From contig VTEF01000008.1 of NCBI GenBank assembly GCA_008180335.1, positions 11,363-75,362 on the forward strand: DNA of 64,000 bases. Reading direction: 5' to 3'. How positions within the stretch are numbered: position 1 is the first letter of the stretch; every line of letters begins with the position of its first letter. This stretch comes from Priestia megaterium (GTDB lineage: Bacteria > Bacillota > Bacilli > Bacillales > Bacillaceae_H). The position numbers and the translations under genes were made by a program. The notes below the pieces were generated by a model. It saw only the letters and a list, made by a program, of their open reading frames with translations, was not told where the DNA came from and did not search any database. Below are positions 22,434 through 32,333 of the stretch, piece by piece.

Positions 22434-24896
22434 TCAACATCTTCCCTCTCCCTCAAGAATTCTTTGCTGAGAAAGCGAACCGATAGGAAGAGTAACATCC
22501 ACTGTTGTTCCTTTATCGACTTCACTTTCGATCGTGATCTTTCCTTGGTGGGTTTCAACAATCTTATAACAGATTGTTAATCCTAAGCCAATTCCTTCTT
22601 CTTTGATGCTATAAAAAGGCTCTCCAAGATAGGGGATACGTTCCTTTGGAATTCCGCGCCCTTGATCGATAAACCGAATATTGACTTGATGATTATCGAG
22701 TTTAGCAATTTGAATCCAAACCTCTCCTCCTTCTGACATCGCTTCAATTGCGTTTTTTAAGATATTGATAAACACTTGCTTTAACTGGTTCTTTTCACAA
22801 ACAATTACAGGAATGTCAGCTTCAAGCTCTGTTCTAATTTGGACATTATGCATCGTTGCTTGAGGCTGAAGCAAAATCACAACCTGTTCGACTATCATAT
22901 GTATATCATTTGGTTGAACCTTCACTGCCTGCGGTTTAGCTACCATCATAAACTCATTCGTAATCCTCTCTATTTGGTTGCTTTCTGAAAGCATCAAATC
23001 GATGTAACGCTGACTGCTCTTATTTTCCGTTGACTTTAGCAATTGCATAAACCCTTTCATTGTCGTTAACGGATTGCGGATTTCATGAGCAATCGCTGTA
23101 GCTAATTGTCCCACAACTGCAAGTTTCTCTGATTTCCGTAATAATTCTTCTGTTTTGATTCTTTCCGTAATATCTCGTGAAATGCAAAGGAGCACCTCTT
23201 TTCCATCCAAAGTAAAAATACGGCTGCTAACCTCAGAATGCTTTTTGACCTTTTTTTGGGTCGTATACTCGTTTTGGAAAATAAAAAAACGCCTTCCTTT
23301 TCTAATCTCTTTCCCAATTCTTTCTGCAACTTGAGTGAATTGAGGATGAAGACTATCTGGTGACCTTGAGGTGATTTCTTCCTTGCTATATTTTAACTTT
23401 TTACAGGCAACGGGGTTTACATCAAGGCATTTAACTGGAATTTGCTCTTCGTTCAATTCATATAAATAAATAGCATCCGTTGCATTCTCAAACAGGGCAC
23501 GATATTTCATTTCACTTTCTTGCAGTTGCCTATTTAATTGATGGAGTTTTTCCTGTGCTTGTTTTCTTTCAGAGATATCTCTAATGATGGCTGATAAAGC
23601 CGTCACCTCTCCATTTGAACCCAAAATCGGGGAAAGCGTTACACATACGTCAATAAGCCTTCCATCTTTTCGATAGCTAACTGTTTCAAATCTAGAAGTA
23701 AGGAAGCGCCCTGATATGATTTTCTGAACATCTTCTGATACTTGTTTTAGTAAATAATCAGGTACACTAGGTACTTTTTTCCCGATAATTTCTTTAGCTG
23801 ACCATCCAAATATGTTTTCATAGGCTTCGTTGACTTGTAAAACATGGCCCTCTACATCATAAAGAACGATGGCATCTACATTATGGCGAACGAATGACTC
23901 CAATCGATCTTTCGTTGCCCTTAACTCCTCTTCCATCTTTTTTCGCTCTGTTATATCGGCAGTAGAGCCAACAACCTCAATAACTTTTCCTTCTCTTATA
24001 ATGGGTCTAAGCGAGACGAAAACAAAAGTTTTGTCATTTAGCCACGGCAGTTCAAACGTGACTTCCCTCCCTTCCCATGCTTGTTCATAATAGTTCGTGA
24101 TTTCAGTAACTAAATATGGAGGCAGAATGAAAGAATCCAGGTTTCGCAACTTTTTCCCTACGATGACTTCTTCAGGGTTTAACCCATTTTTGTAATAAAA
24201 CTGTCCATCACACAAAGTATGTATAAAGTCGTCATTTACCTTCTTAAATTTAAAAATTCCCCCTTGTAGCTCATGTACAGTCTCCTTCAGCTCTTCCCTC
24301 CATGTTGTTTGGACTTGCTTCATTCTATCTAGTTCTTGTATTAAGCGATACAATTTATGATAAGCTTCGATCAAAAAAAGACCGATTAAAAGCCCTAAAA
24401 ACGAAAAGACTTCACTTTGAATTTGACTGAGTATAGGCAATGTCAGCAATGAAAAGAAGTTTACGATGAATCGAGTCATCATTACATGAATAATCAGATA
24501 AATCGAAATACTTTTAAACGCAGACAGATTTTTAAAGTACGTTTTACAAATTGTAAACAAAATAGAAACTCCCACTAGATTAACGACGGGCGGTTCCCAA
24601 TAACCACCAATATAAAAAATTCGCATCATAACAATAAAAGCTAAAGTAATCCAACCAGCAATGCGTCCAAAATAAATAAATGAAAGAATGAGAGGAATAA
24701 TCCAAATGTCATAACGAACGCCTGTGTATGGAATGTTAAAATACATTAAAACAACTGCTATACCCCCCGCATATATTCCTGCAAACCAATAGTATGAACG
24801 TGAAGGGTTATGCATAAAGAATACGCGAATAAAAATCCCCAGACTCAAAAGGAAGGTAAAAATCGAAAGGCCGATAAAAAATTCTTTGATGATCAT
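22434..24896 (-). CDS. Multi-PAS membrane sensor histidine kinase
   Basis: An 820-residue kinase. Residues 1-180 hold about five to six membrane segments of the 5TM-LYT type, followed by a short coiled linker. Three PAS-like domains follow (about 205-318, 333-442 and 463-580), each ending in an (S/T)xxxIxxR(D/K)ITERK-type PAC tail. The dimerization/phosphoacceptor domain has H604 in AHEIRNPLTTMKGFMQLL, and the ATPase domain shows N (NILKNAIEAM), G1 (DQGRGIP) and G2 (GIGLGLTI) boxes. The H-box closely resembles the Spo0A phosphorelay kinases of Bacillus (KinA-E). No response regulator gene is adjacent, which fits an orphan sporulation-type kinase. The signal is unknown. Confidence 0.88.
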   Translation of the reverse strand: MIIKEFFIGLSIFTFLLSLGIFIRVFFMHNPSRSYYWFAGIYAGGIAVVLMYFNIPYTGVRYDIWIIPLILSFIYFGRIAGWITLAFIVMMRIFYIGGYWEPPVVNLVGVSILFTICKTYFKNLSAFKSISIYLIIHVMMTRFIVNFFSLLTLPILSQIQSEVFSFLGLLIGLFLIEAYHKLYRLIQELDRMKQVQTTWREELKETVHELQGGIFKFKKVNDDFIHTLCDGQFYYKNGLNPEEVIVGKKLRNLDSFILPPYLVTEITNYYEQAWEGREVTFELPWLNDKTFVFVSLRPIIREGKVIEVVGSTADITERKKMEEELRATKDRLESFVRHNVDAIVLYDVEGHVLQVNEAYENIFGWSAKEIIGKKVPSVPDYLLKQVSEDVQKIISGRFLTSRFETVSYRKDGRLIDVCVTLSPILGSNGEVTALSAIIRDISERKQAQEKLHQLNRQLQESEMKYRALFENATDAIYLYELNEEQIPVKCLDVNPVACKKLKYSKEEITSRSPDSLHPQFTQVAERIGKEIRKGRRFFIFQNEYTTQKKVKKHSEVSSRIFTLDGKEVLLCISRDITERIKTEELLRKSEKLAVVGQLATAIAHEIRNPLTTMKGFMQLLKSTENKSSQRYIDLMLSESNQIERITNEFMMVAKPQAVKVQPNDIHMIVEQVVILLQPQATMHNVQIRTELEADIPVIVCEKNQLKQVFINILKNAIEAMSEGGEVWIQIAKLDNHQVNIRFIDQGRGIPKERIPYLGEPFYSIKEEGIGLGLTICYKIVETHQGKITIESEVDKGTTVDVTLPIGSLSQQRILEGEGRC

Positions 24897-25050
24897 TTAA
24901 TTGCTTCCCCTTTCAGACATCATACAAGTATATAATTGGATATTCGCTATGCTTTTCGATAGCTCCTTCTTTTAATCAGACAGATAATCAAATTAACATA
25001 TTTGATAAACTTATCAAGCTACTAAAACCGCTAGCAAATGAAATTTCACT

Positions 25051-25110
25051 AAAAAACTTCAGCACACTGGCAAGCTTTTGAGATGCCCTGCCATTATGCT
25101 GAAGTTTTCA
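25051..25110 (-). terminator. Terminator of the chemoreceptor gene
   Basis: Arms around 25098-25109 and 25053-25065 pair as AACTTCAGCA/TGCTGAAGTT, with a second internal GGCA/TGCC helix. On the minus strand it is followed by TTTTTTA. Confidence 0.8.
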
Positions 25111-25186
25111 CATTAGACTCTGCTATTTTTGAATGATTTGAATCAATTACTCAATAGACATGACAACATGTACATTATTTTTTCAT

Positions 25187-27184
25187 TTAAGAACGTTTGA
25201 ATTGAGCGATAAGTCCTTTTAATTCTTGAGCCATGTTAGTTAATGATTCAGAAGAAGAAGCATTTTCCTCCATGGAAGCTAATTGCTCTTGAGCAGATTG
25301 CGCAACACTGTGAGAAGAGCTAGCTGAACTTTTTGCAATCTTAGCCATCGTCTCCACAGTTGAGGCAACTTGTCGGGTGCTCGCTGATATTTGTTCGGAA
25401 ACAGCTGAAGCTTCTTGGGTTTGCTCAGCAACATTTTGAGCAGTCAAAAGGATTTTTTCAAACACGTTTCCGACTTCATGGATTTGTTTTACACCTTCAT
25501 GAACCTCTTTGTTTACTTTATCCATGGATTGAACCGAAGAAACAGAATCTCTTTGAATGACGGCAATTAACTCTGAAACCTGCTTTGCAGAATCAGCTGT
25601 TTGCTCGGCTAATCTCCGGACCTCATCTGCTACTACTGCAAAGCCTTTTCCTTGTTCTCCCGCTCTGGCAGCTTCGATTGTCGCATTCAAAGCGAGCAAG
25701 TTTGTTTGATCAGAAATAGTCGTAATTAATAAAGCAATTTGTCCGATTTCCTTGGAACGTTCCGTTAATTGTGTAATCACTTCAGCAGACTCTTCGAAAG
25801 AATCATTGATATTCTCCATTTGTTGAACAGCTTCTACAATGGTTTGTTTCCCTTGCATGATTTCTTTCTCCGCATTCGTTGAATCAGCTGAGACATTTGA
25901 GACCGTGTCAGCAATTTGCTGAATTCCTTTTGTCATCTCTTCTATTGCTTCTGTGGATTCTGTCGCTCCTTGCAGCTGAATTTCAGAACCGCTCGCTATT
26001 TCTTGAATGGCTGCAGCAATTCGATGTGTTTCTTTTGTTGTCTCCTCGGAACTAGCAGAAAGTTGTTCAGAGGAAGAAGCTACATGTTCAATTGCTTCTT
26101 CTACTTCTTTAATAAGACCGCGGAAACTGCTGATCATGCCATTCATGGCTTGCCCTAACTTGCCTAACTCATCACGGCGATTAGCTACTTTTTGATTAAC
26201 CTCATTACTAAGATCTCCTGTTGAAATCTGTTCTGAAATGTTAACCAGCTGTTGAATTGGCGTAATGATACGCTTGAAAACCACAACAGAAAGAATAACC
26301 AAAATGATAATCAGTACACCGCCTATCATCAGGTTTGTATTAATTAAGTTACTTTTTATCGCCGTGCTCGTCACTTGTATTTCATTACTGTACAAAACAC
26401 CAATCGACTTCCCTGTAAAATCTTTTAAGGACGTAATCATTTGCGCACTATCAACAGATCCTGACTGAGACGTTTTAAATACTTGGACATTCTCTTGTTC
26501 ACGATCAGACAAATACTTTGAAAGGTCTTCTTTACCAACCTTACTTGACGTAGACAGCATCGTTCCATTCGTTGTTAGCAATGCAATATCGTCTCGTAAT
26601 GTTTCCTTAATTTCGCCTAACGCTTTTTCATCAAGTAACCTTCCGAAAATTATCATCCCTGTCGGCTCAGCATTTCCCTCTTCATTTGTAATGTTTGAAA
26701 CAGCGATAACAGCTAAACCTTTAGAAGTTTGAACAAGTCCTGAAAAATCATTTTTCATTTTTAAATGTTCTGCGATTTTTAACTCCGCTACACTTCCGGT
26801 AAACTCGTTCACATCTCCAGCTTGAGAGAGAACCTTTCCATTGAAATCAGCAGTCGCAATAAAATCAACATTTGGAACAATATCCACTGCTACATTAATG
26901 TTTTCATTTATCCACTTTACATCGTTATTACCAACTGCAACACGGAAATCTTCCCAATTGGAATTGGTTGTTAAGCCATCTAGCAAACTATCTCCAAATT
27001 TCTGAATTAACTTCTGTGTTGCTTGATTGGAAATCTGAACCCGTTCTCTTTCCATTTGCGTTAAATTATCGGTTATTTGCGCGTACAAATAATAACCGGA
27101 AATTGCAATAGGCAAAACGAGTAGCAACATAACTAACGCTAACATTAGAAAAACTAATGATCCTGATGTTTTTATTTTTTTCAT
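25187..27184 (-). CDS. Methyl-accepting chemotaxis protein
   Basis: A 665-residue receptor. TM1 is about 10-32, and an external sensor domain runs to about 284. The sensor resembles CHASE4 ([37 protein letters not shown]). TM2 is about 285-307, a HAMP domain follows ([22 protein letters not shown]), then a long signalling helix pair. The kinase-contact hairpin is the conserved [20 protein letters not shown] stretch. Methylation-type Glu/Gln pairs flank it. No CheR-docking pentapeptide is seen at the C-terminus. It is monocistronic and has a terminator at 25051-25110. The ligand is not readable. Confidence 0.93.
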   Translation of the reverse strand: MKKIKTSGSLVFLMLALVMLLLVLPIAISGYYLYAQITDNLTQMERERVQISNQATQKLIQKFGDSLLDGLTTNSNWEDFRVAVGNNDVKWINENINVAVDIVPNVDFIATADFNGKVLSQAGDVNEFTGSVAELKIAEHLKMKNDFSGLVQTSKGLAVIAVSNITNEEGNAEPTGMIIFGRLLDEKALGEIKETLRDDIALLTTNGTMLSTSSKVGKEDLSKYLSDREQENVQVFKTSQSGSVDSAQMITSLKDFTGKSIGVLYSNEIQVTSTAIKSNLINTNLMIGGVLIIILVILSVVVFKRIITPIQQLVNISEQISTGDLSNEVNQKVANRRDELGKLGQAMNGMISSFRGLIKEVEEAIEHVASSSEQLSASSEETTKETHRIAAAIQEIASGSEIQLQGATESTEAIEEMTKGIQQIADTVSNVSADSTNAEKEIMQGKQTIVEAVQQMENINDSFEESAEVITQLTERSKEIGQIALLITTISDQTNLLALNATIEAARAGEQGKGFAVVADEVRRLAEQTADSAKQVSELIAVIQRDSVSSVQSMDKVNKEVHEGVKQIHEVGNVFEKILLTAQNVAEQTQEASAVSEQISASTRQVASTVETMAKIAKSSASSSHSVAQSAQEQLASMEENASSSESLTNMAQELKGLIAQFKRS

Positions 27185-27743
27185 TCACTCACCTCAATAA
27201 AAAATTCATTACATTCCATGTAGATAACTGATCTCTTTTCAGCATAGGGGCAATGCTTTAGAGAAACATCGTCATGTTCTCAAAACAATCCCGGTAGCCT
27301 CAGCAATTACTGTTTGTACAAAATGGGGAAAATCGCCAAAAACCTATTATTTTAGCCACCTCTTCCCCTTTCAATTTGAATGTTATAGAATCTTTATCGG
27401 TAGCGGAAAGAAGAAAGTTAATAAGAATTTTTTTTAATGGATTGCTGTCTGCGGTCCTAGCTTTTTGTCTGTTTATTTGGCATGTATATCTATGCATGCC
27501 TATTTTGCTGCAGAGGCTTCGTCTAGATTTATGTATTTCATGACCTTGAATGCATTAGATCATTCAAAAAAGAATAACGCTCTTTAAAAATGAACGTTAC
27601 TGTAAATAGAAGTGGGAAGAAGGATTGTTAATATGAGAAGATTATGGCAGTATATAAAGAACTCCCTATCTTTTTTGTAAAAAACAATAGAAAGAAATTC
27701 TTACATACTAGAATGAACAATAACGAATGGAGGAAATGAAAAA
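27185..27743. other. Intergenic region between divergent chemoreceptor and PhnA-like genes
   Basis: Contains the receptor's GAGGTGAG ribosome binding site (about 27184-27193) and a weak sigma-D-like pair on the minus strand (TAAA at 27257-27260, GCTGAAAA at 27236-27243, but with only a 13-base spacer). GAGGAAATG sites lie before the PhnA-like gene. No further gene is supported, and the 65-codon minus frame at 27300-27497 lacks a ribosome binding site. Confidence 0.5.
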
Positions 27744-28085
27744 ATGTCTAATTTGCCAAATTGCCCAAAATGTAACTCAGAATACACGTATGAAGATGGA
27801 AGCCTTTTTGTTTGCCCAGAATGTGCTCATGAATGGACATTAGAAGGTGAAACTGAGCACGGTGAAAATCAAAAGATTATCAAAGATGCCAATGGAAATA
27901 TCTTAAACGATGGGGATTCTGTAACAGTAATCAAAGACCTGAAAGTAAAAGGAAGTTCATCCGTCGTAAAAATGGGGACAAAAGTTAAAAATATTCGCTT
28001 GGTTGAAGGAGACCATGATATCGACTGCAAAATTGACGGCTTCGGCGCGATGCAATTAAAATCTCAATTTGTCAAAAAGGTGTAA
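27744..28085 (+). CDS. PhnA/YjdM-family zinc ribbon protein
   Basis: A 113-residue protein. The N-terminal zinc ribbon has CPKC (residues 7-10) and CPEC (26-29), followed by the conserved PhnA domain with [26 protein letters not shown]. The length is typical for YjdM/PhnA. Despite the name 'alkylphosphonate utilization protein', the family is not part of the C-P lyase and its function is unsettled; no phosphonate genes are nearby. GGAGGAAATG stands just before the start. A strong terminator follows at 28217-28260. Confidence 0.92.
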   Translation: MSNLPNCPKCNSEYTYEDGSLFVCPECAHEWTLEGETEHGENQKIIKDANGNILNDGDSVTVIKDLKVKGSSSVVKMGTKVKNIRLVEGDHDIDCKIDGFGAMQLKSQFVKKV

Positions 28086-28216
28086 CTGCGGTTTGAGTGC
28101 GGCAGAGCTGACATCATTCCTAGTAAACAATTATATTAATAAAATAAATACGCAATCTACCTCCACTGCAAAGTGAAACCTTTACAGACAATCACATGCA
28201 GGTAAATAGGTTAAAA

Positions 28217-28263
28217 AAAGACGTTCAGTAAGGTTCTGTTGCTGCGTACTGAACGTCTTTCTT
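28217..28263 (+). terminator. Terminator of the phnA-like gene
   Basis: A perfect 14-base stem (28217-28230 with 28247-28260) around a 16-base loop, followed by CTTTATA. The A-run on the left also permits minus-strand termination. The surrounding gap 28086-28420 holds nothing else recognised. Confidence 0.85.
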
Positions 28264-28420
28264 TATAAAGAACTTGATGATCTGTTTAGACTAAAAAGGT
28301 AAATTCATGCGCAAACATGATGGTTTATACACTTGAGCTGTTTAATAAAAATTATTTTATTTTTTCTCTAAGAATTTATATTTTCAAGCAGCAAGAGCTA
28401 CAGAATGGGGCAAATCATTT

Positions 28421-28702
28421 ATGAACTATATGATCTTTTTTATTTACCAATTCATCTTAGTTAGCACGCTTTTTATAATTAATTTTTATGTTGACAGCTA
28501 CATTGGCAAACCATTTACTCGCGTTGATTTACTAGCGATATGTATACAAATTCCGATTTTTATACTGCTAATCAATCTAATAAGCAAGTTATACAGCCGA
28601 TTCAGTTCTATTCGGCTGCGAACTAAAATCTTCCTTTCGATACTGGCTGTTCTAGCTGTTATTTTAGCAACCCTCGTCATATCGGTGCTTTGGAATAATT
28701 AG
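28421..28702 (+). CDS. Small three-helix membrane protein of unknown function
   Basis: A 93-residue hydrophobic protein with segments at about 3-24, 36-54 and 68-90, separated by short charged loops (GKPFTRVD, YSRFSSIRLRTK). No family is recognised. Start ATG 28421 follows GGGG with rather long spacing, and an in-frame ATG at 28430 is also possible. Coding is supported by the consistent membrane topology and reading length. The neighbours give no functional hint. Confidence 0.55.
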   Translation: MNYMIFFIYQFILVSTLFIINFYVDSYIGKPFTRVDLLAICIQIPIFILLINLISKLYSRFSSIRLRTKIFLSILAVLAVILATLVISVLWNN

Positions 28703-28792
28703 TTTGAAATCTTCCACCACCAAAAGCTTTACAGTCCATTAAAAGCTTGTTCCACTCTTAATGGGCTGTTTTTAACAGGTTCAAGCAAGTAT

Positions 28793-28945
28793 TTATAAAG
28801 TAAAAAAACTATAGAGGCCAAACACAACGAAAATAGCAAACAGGATTGTAAGAACTGTTCCTAGTGCTACGATGGCTTTTACTAATGAACGCTTTCTTTT
28901 TTGTTGCTCACCTATAGCATGCTTTAAATACCCTTCTGTACTCAA
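28793..28945 (-). CDS. Possible 50-residue single-pass membrane protein (TTG start)
   Basis: On the minus strand, TTG 28945 opens a 50-codon frame reading STEGYLKHAIGEQQ, a basic KRKR patch, and then a hydrophobic helix from about residue 24 to 46. A stop lies directly upstream in frame, so no longer start exists. A basic cluster before a single helix fits an N-in membrane microprotein. The ribosome binding site (AAAGAGA) is weak and the start is not ATG, so this could be chance. Confidence 0.4.
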   Translation of the reverse strand: MSTEGYLKHAIGEQQKRKRSLVKAIVALGTVLTILFAIFVVFGLYSFFTL

Positions 28946-28994
28946 TTAAACTGTCTCTTTCTATTCAAATTACATAATCAGAAATAAAGCGGTG

Positions 28995-29429
28995 TTATTC
29001 TACTACCTCATCTTTATATCTAAATCTACTATTCTTAGGAATTCGCTTAAAAATATGAAGGGGAATTCCAACTTTATCTTTCATGCTTCTTGCCTTCCCA
29101 AATTCAAAAAAACTTAGAAACTCCCAATAAGCAATAAAAAAGTTTTCAGCTGGTTCATGTATAAACTTCATCCAGCCCTCTGCAATGAGTTCATCTTTTT
29201 CATTAAACACCTTTATTCCTGAGAAATTTTCCACTTCCCCATCCAAGTAGACAGCATCATGTCCTTCTATACAGCTTTCAGACCAGTCAAACTTAAACTG
29301 ATTTCCTATCAATTCGTATTTTCGTAAATCTTCAATGAGCTGTTCCTCTACTAATGCTCTTAATTTTGGTCCCATTTTATCTGACCAACCCAACTCTTTA
29401 TAATTTGGTTTCAAATGATTCCACTCCAT
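28995..29429 (-). CDS. Hypothetical protein
   Basis: A 144-residue soluble protein rich in acidic and aromatic residues (GWSDKMGPKL, FKFDWSES, WMKFIHEPAENFFIAYWEFLSFF). No family or catalytic motif is recognised. It ends about 50 bases past the 50-residue frame on the same strand. ATG 29429 follows a weak GGGATAGAAATGGAG context. Coding is supported by length and by protein-like composition without a competing frame. Confidence 0.6.
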   Translation of the reverse strand: MEWNHLKPNYKELGWSDKMGPKLRALVEEQLIEDLRKYELIGNQFKFDWSESCIEGHDAVYLDGEVENFSGIKVFNEKDELIAEGWMKFIHEPAENFFIAYWEFLSFFEFGKARSMKDKVGIPLHIFKRIPKNSRFRYKDEVVE

Positions 29430-29607
29430 TTCTATCCCGTTCTCATATCGAATACTATTAATCCATTGTATTGTAATTTATTTATGGAAAATTATTTTAG
29501 ATATTGACTATTTATCTAATTTAATACAAAATTAGAATTTATGTACAACAAAACAAATAGTTTAACTATATCTGCTATTTGTATCATCTAGAGGAGGAGA
29601 AAAACAG

Positions 29608-30258
29608 ATGAAAATACGTGAAATCAAAAAAGAAGCAAAAGCATCATTAAAAGGTCGCTGGGGATTCGCTGTATTGTTAACGATTGTTACCTATTTAATT
29701 TATAGCGGATTATCGTTTCCATTTGAGGTTATGGTAAGCGGCGGTTTTGAAGAATGGGTTAATACTGATAATGTATATGCATCAATCATTTCTAATATAT
29801 TCTTAGTGCTCCTTGCACCTCTTATTATGGCCAACTATTGGATATTTCTAGGTATGGTAAGACAAGAAGAGGTTCATATCAAAGATTTATTTAAGCCTTT
29901 TTTAAACTTTGGACTTTATGTGAGATCATTAGCTGTTTATATTTTAATGACAATTTATACACTATTATGGTTCCTGCTATTAATCGTCCCTGGAATTATT
30001 AAAGGGATTGCTTACTCACAATCCTACTATATCTTAAAAGACAATCCTGACTATTCAGCAAATCAGATTATTACTGAAAGCAGAAAGCTGATGAATGGAC
30101 ATAAATGGTCTTACTTCCTCTTGCTTTTAAGCTTTATCGGCTGGGCCATCCTAAGTGTGTTAACACTTGGACTAGGTTTCCTATGGCTCATTCCATATGC
30201 TACTACTTCACTAGCAAAATTCTATGAACATCTTTTACAAAATCAGCAGGAAGTGTAA
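29608..30258 (+). CDS. DUF975 family membrane protein
   Basis: A 216-residue membrane protein with the family start MKIREIKKEAKASLKGRWG, about five to six hydrophobic segments, the central LLLIVPGIIKGIAYSQSYYILKDNP signature and the late GWAILSVLTLGLGFLWLIPY motif. The function of the family is not established. GAGGAGG precedes ATG. It is monocistronic, with a terminator at 30286-30310. Confidence 0.88.
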   Translation: MKIREIKKEAKASLKGRWGFAVLLTIVTYLIYSGLSFPFEVMVSGGFEEWVNTDNVYASIISNIFLVLLAPLIMANYWIFLGMVRQEEVHIKDLFKPFLNFGLYVRSLAVYILMTIYTLLWFLLLIVPGIIKGIAYSQSYYILKDNPDYSANQIITESRKLMNGHKWSYFLLLLSFIGWAILSVLTLGLGFLWLIPYATTSLAKFYEHLLQNQQEV

Positions 30259-30285
30259 AGTAAACAGACGCATTTTACAAACAAG

Positions 30286-30314
30286 AAGCCCATATCTTTG
30301 ATATGGGCTTTATC
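30286..30314 (+). terminator. Terminator of the DUF975 gene
   Basis: An 11-base stem (30286-30296 with 30300-30310) followed by TATCT. The stem sequence AAGCCCATATC is shared with the hairpin at 14861-14894. Confidence 0.75.
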
Positions 30315-30396
30315 TATCTTTCCTTGCATTAGAGAACTAATACCTCCATCATACTTGCCACTAAGACTAGCAAGCATGACCGTACTAATAAATTGC

Positions 30397-30831
30397 TTAT
30401 TCCACTTCAATTAACACTCTTGTGCCATCGGGAAATTCATCTAATTGATGAGAAACCCAGGACCCTGCGCCCCGATTATCCGACGGTGTAACATACTCTA
30501 TATCCGCTCCTGCTCCTCCCTCTTCACACATGGCCATCGGGAATTCGTCTCTGTCATATCCTTTTTTAGTAGGGATTCCTCTTAAAGATTCACTTCGATT
30601 TTCTTTTGCTCCATCGCGATCAATCGTACAAATAGCCGACTCTCCTTCTTCAATAGCCTGCTCGATATGATCTGCCGTTTCGGGGTATTTATCAGCAGGA
30701 AAGTAAATCACTTCATCATAGGAAGCACCCATGTTTTTTTGAGTTGCTGTATGCTGTTCAAATGGATTTTCTTCAATAACAAAAATAACAGCTAATGCTA
30801 ACAATAAAATGGTTGAAATTATCTTTTTCAA
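30397..30831 (-). CDS. NucA/NucB-family secreted DNase
   Basis: A 144-residue protein with an N-terminal signal peptide or anchor (residues about 1-19) and the NucA/NucB nuclease domain. The conserved block [20 protein letters not shown] is followed by [34 protein letters not shown] and [10 protein letters not shown]. The acidic residues in DRDE and CEEGG belong to the known active site region of NucB. These enzymes nick DNA outside the cell, NucA in competence and NucB in sporulation and biofilm dispersal. Without com genes nearby I cannot choose between them. It lies 23 bases after the DUF2199 gene, so the two are probably co-transcribed. Confidence 0.9.
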   Translation of the reverse strand: MKKIISTILLLALAVIFVIEENPFEQHTATQKNMGASYDEVIYFPADKYPETADHIEQAIEEGESAICTIDRDGAKENRSESLRGIPTKKGYDRDEFPMAMCEEGGAGADIEYVTPSDNRGAGSWVSHQLDEFPDGTRVLIEVE

Positions 30832-30854
30832 TGCGATCCATCCTTACTTAATAT

Positions 30855-31412
30855 CTATTCAAAATCGTCTTCTTGATTAAATCTAGTCACGATTTCTTTT
30901 ATTTCTGCGACTCTTTTAACGGCAATTCCCGTTCTTTGCTCGATTGCTAACGGGTGATCGGTTGGTTCTAATTCAATAAATGGCCTTATCCCAACTTCTC
31001 TTGTATGTACATTTGTTTTTAGATTTACTGTATCCGGGTAACCTGGAAGTGAAGTAGAAAGCCACCCGAAATAAGGATCTTCGCCTTCTCCTCCTTTTGT
31101 GTTCCATAATTCAATTGTTCGATCAAAATTGTGCTCACTTAAAGAGACCCATACATCCCAGCTAAATATTTCATTGCTATGTAAAACTGGAATTTCGATA
31201 CAGCCTCTAATAAAATAATGTTCCTCATCGATCACACAAAGATCGGAAGTTAATTCTACTCTTTCTTTTCTTTCTGTTTCAGGAATATCGTAATAATGAA
31301 CAGGAGCTTCACTGCCATAGCTCATTGCTAACGCTTGCTGGGGATGAAGGCAATCAAATTGGCGATCAATCATTTTTTTCTTTCTTCCATATGTTCTTCT
31401 GCGCAATTTCAC
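30855..31412 (-). CDS. DUF2199 domain protein
   Basis: A 185-residue protein matching the DUF2199 pattern: SYGSEAPVHYYDIP, ELTSDLCVIDEEHYFIRGCIEIPV, WDVWVSLSEHNFDRTIELW, FGWLSTSLPGYPDT and the late DHPLAIEQRTGI. The family often starts with a zinc-binding CxxC, of which only one Cys (FDCLHPQQ) remains here. GTG 31412 is chosen because AAAGGAG lies five bases before it, and the extra upstream codons in frame lack a site. GTG 31415 is an alternative. The function is unknown, and it precedes the nuclease gene on the same strand. Confidence 0.8.
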   Translation of the reverse strand: MKLRRRTYGRKKKMIDRQFDCLHPQQALAMSYGSEAPVHYYDIPETERKERVELTSDLCVIDEEHYFIRGCIEIPVLHSNEIFSWDVWVSLSEHNFDRTIELWNTKGGEGEDPYFGWLSTSLPGYPDTVNLKTNVHTREVGIRPFIELEPTDHPLAIEQRTGIAVKRVAEIKEIVTRFNQEDDFE

Positions 31413-31524
31413 CACGACTCCTTCTTTAAGGATATATCTTACATTATATAGCAAAACAACATTTCATCATATCTCCAATTTAACAATTTCCATTTTCATC
31501 TAACCGATCCTGTTAGCATAATCG

Positions 31525-31550
31525 AAAAAAGAGCTGCCGCCGCAGCCCGA
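31525..31550 (-). terminator. Terminator of the flavin oxidoreductase gene
   Basis: On the minus strand GGGCTGC and GCAGCTC form a stem around GGCG, followed by TTTTTTCG. It is 90 bases beyond the stop codon at 31640. Confidence 0.65.
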
Positions 31551-31639
31551 TTCTTTCGATTATTTCTTATTAGAAGAAGATTATCTCTGCAGGCCTTCAA
31601 GGTCACTACATGAAGTTCTCTGCCTTTTACAGTCTGGAA

Positions 31640-32236
31640 CTATTTCTGGCCAAAATGACGATGCAGAATGTCTCTTACCTCGTTAAGCATCGCTGCTCGC
31701 GCTGTGTCATCAACGAAAGGCACAGAACCAAAAAACTTATGCTCGATTAATTCAATTCCGCAAAACTCGAATATTCCCTTATCTGAAGTGTGCTCCATTG
31801 CCGCTTTCATGCCCATTTCTTCATACACGTTTTCCGGATGACCTTGTGTATTCAATATAACTCCTTTTTTACCGGCTAACAGCTTAAGGTACCCTCCGTT
31901 TCCATCTGCTGCATAAGCAAACCCATAAGAAAAAATCCGATCAACGTAACCTTTCGCAATCGCAGGCAGCCCCGTCCACCAGATCGGGTAGATAAACGTA
32001 ATAACGTCCGCCCACGTTACATACTCCTGCTCCGTTTTAATATCGGCTGGAAAATTCATTCCTGTTTTGAAAGCTGCAAAATCACTTCCGCTTAGGACGG
32101 GATTAAACCCAATCTCATAGAGGTCTCTTACAACAACCTCATGTTCTTGCTCCTTCAACACAGTCTCCACTGTCGTCTTAATCGCGCTATTAAAGCTTTT
32201 TGGATTTGGATGAGCATAAACAACTAAATGATTCAT
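31640..32236 (-). CDS. NAD(P)H dehydrogenase (quinone), flavodoxin-like
   Basis: A 198-residue flavoprotein of the KefF/MdaB/NQO family. YAHPNPKSFNSAI at the N-terminus is the phosphate-binding loop for FMN/FAD, VITFIYPIWWTGLPAIAKGYVDRIF is the family signature, and GNGGYLKLLAGKKGVILNTQG follows. ATG 32236 is preferred over the seven-codon longer frame because GGGGAG lies ten bases upstream. It probably reduces quinones or other electrophiles by two electrons. A TetR gene lies just upstream, and both genes carry the same operator sequence (32266-32283 and 32904-32921), so it is likely induced by the same electrophiles. Confidence 0.88.
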   Translation of the reverse strand: MNHLVVYAHPNPKSFNSAIKTTVETVLKEQEHEVVVRDLYEIGFNPVLSGSDFAAFKTGMNFPADIKTEQEYVTWADVITFIYPIWWTGLPAIAKGYVDRIFSYGFAYAADGNGGYLKLLAGKKGVILNTQGHPENVYEEMGMKAAMEHTSDKGIFEFCGIELIEHKFFGSVPFVDDTARAAMLNEVRDILHRHFGQK

Positions 32237-32265
32237 AAATAAACAACTCCCCACCATCTTATTTT

Positions 32266-32283
32266 TAGAACTGAACAGTACTA
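32266..32283. promoter_or_regulatory. TetR operator before the flavin oxidoreductase gene
   Basis: TAGAACTGAACAGTACTA matches 15 of 18 positions of the palindrome at 32904-32921 upstream of tetR. It lies 30 bases before the start codon. Confidence 0.65.
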
Positions 32284-32333
32284 GTTAGCTTCAAAAAAAA
32301 GTAAAGCAAAAATCGCTTTACATAAAATTAAAT

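Noticed and set aside
27236-27260. Sigma-D promoter for the chemoreceptor
   Set aside because: The -35 and -10 resemble the consensus, but the spacer is 13 bases rather than about 15, so I do not list it as a feature of its own.
27201-27330. c-di-GMP riboswitch in the chemoreceptor leader
   Set aside because: The conserved GEMM core blocks are absent from the minus-strand leader.
27744-28085. PhnA-like protein as part of phosphonate use
   Set aside because: No C-P lyase or phosphonate transport genes are nearby, and the family name is historical.
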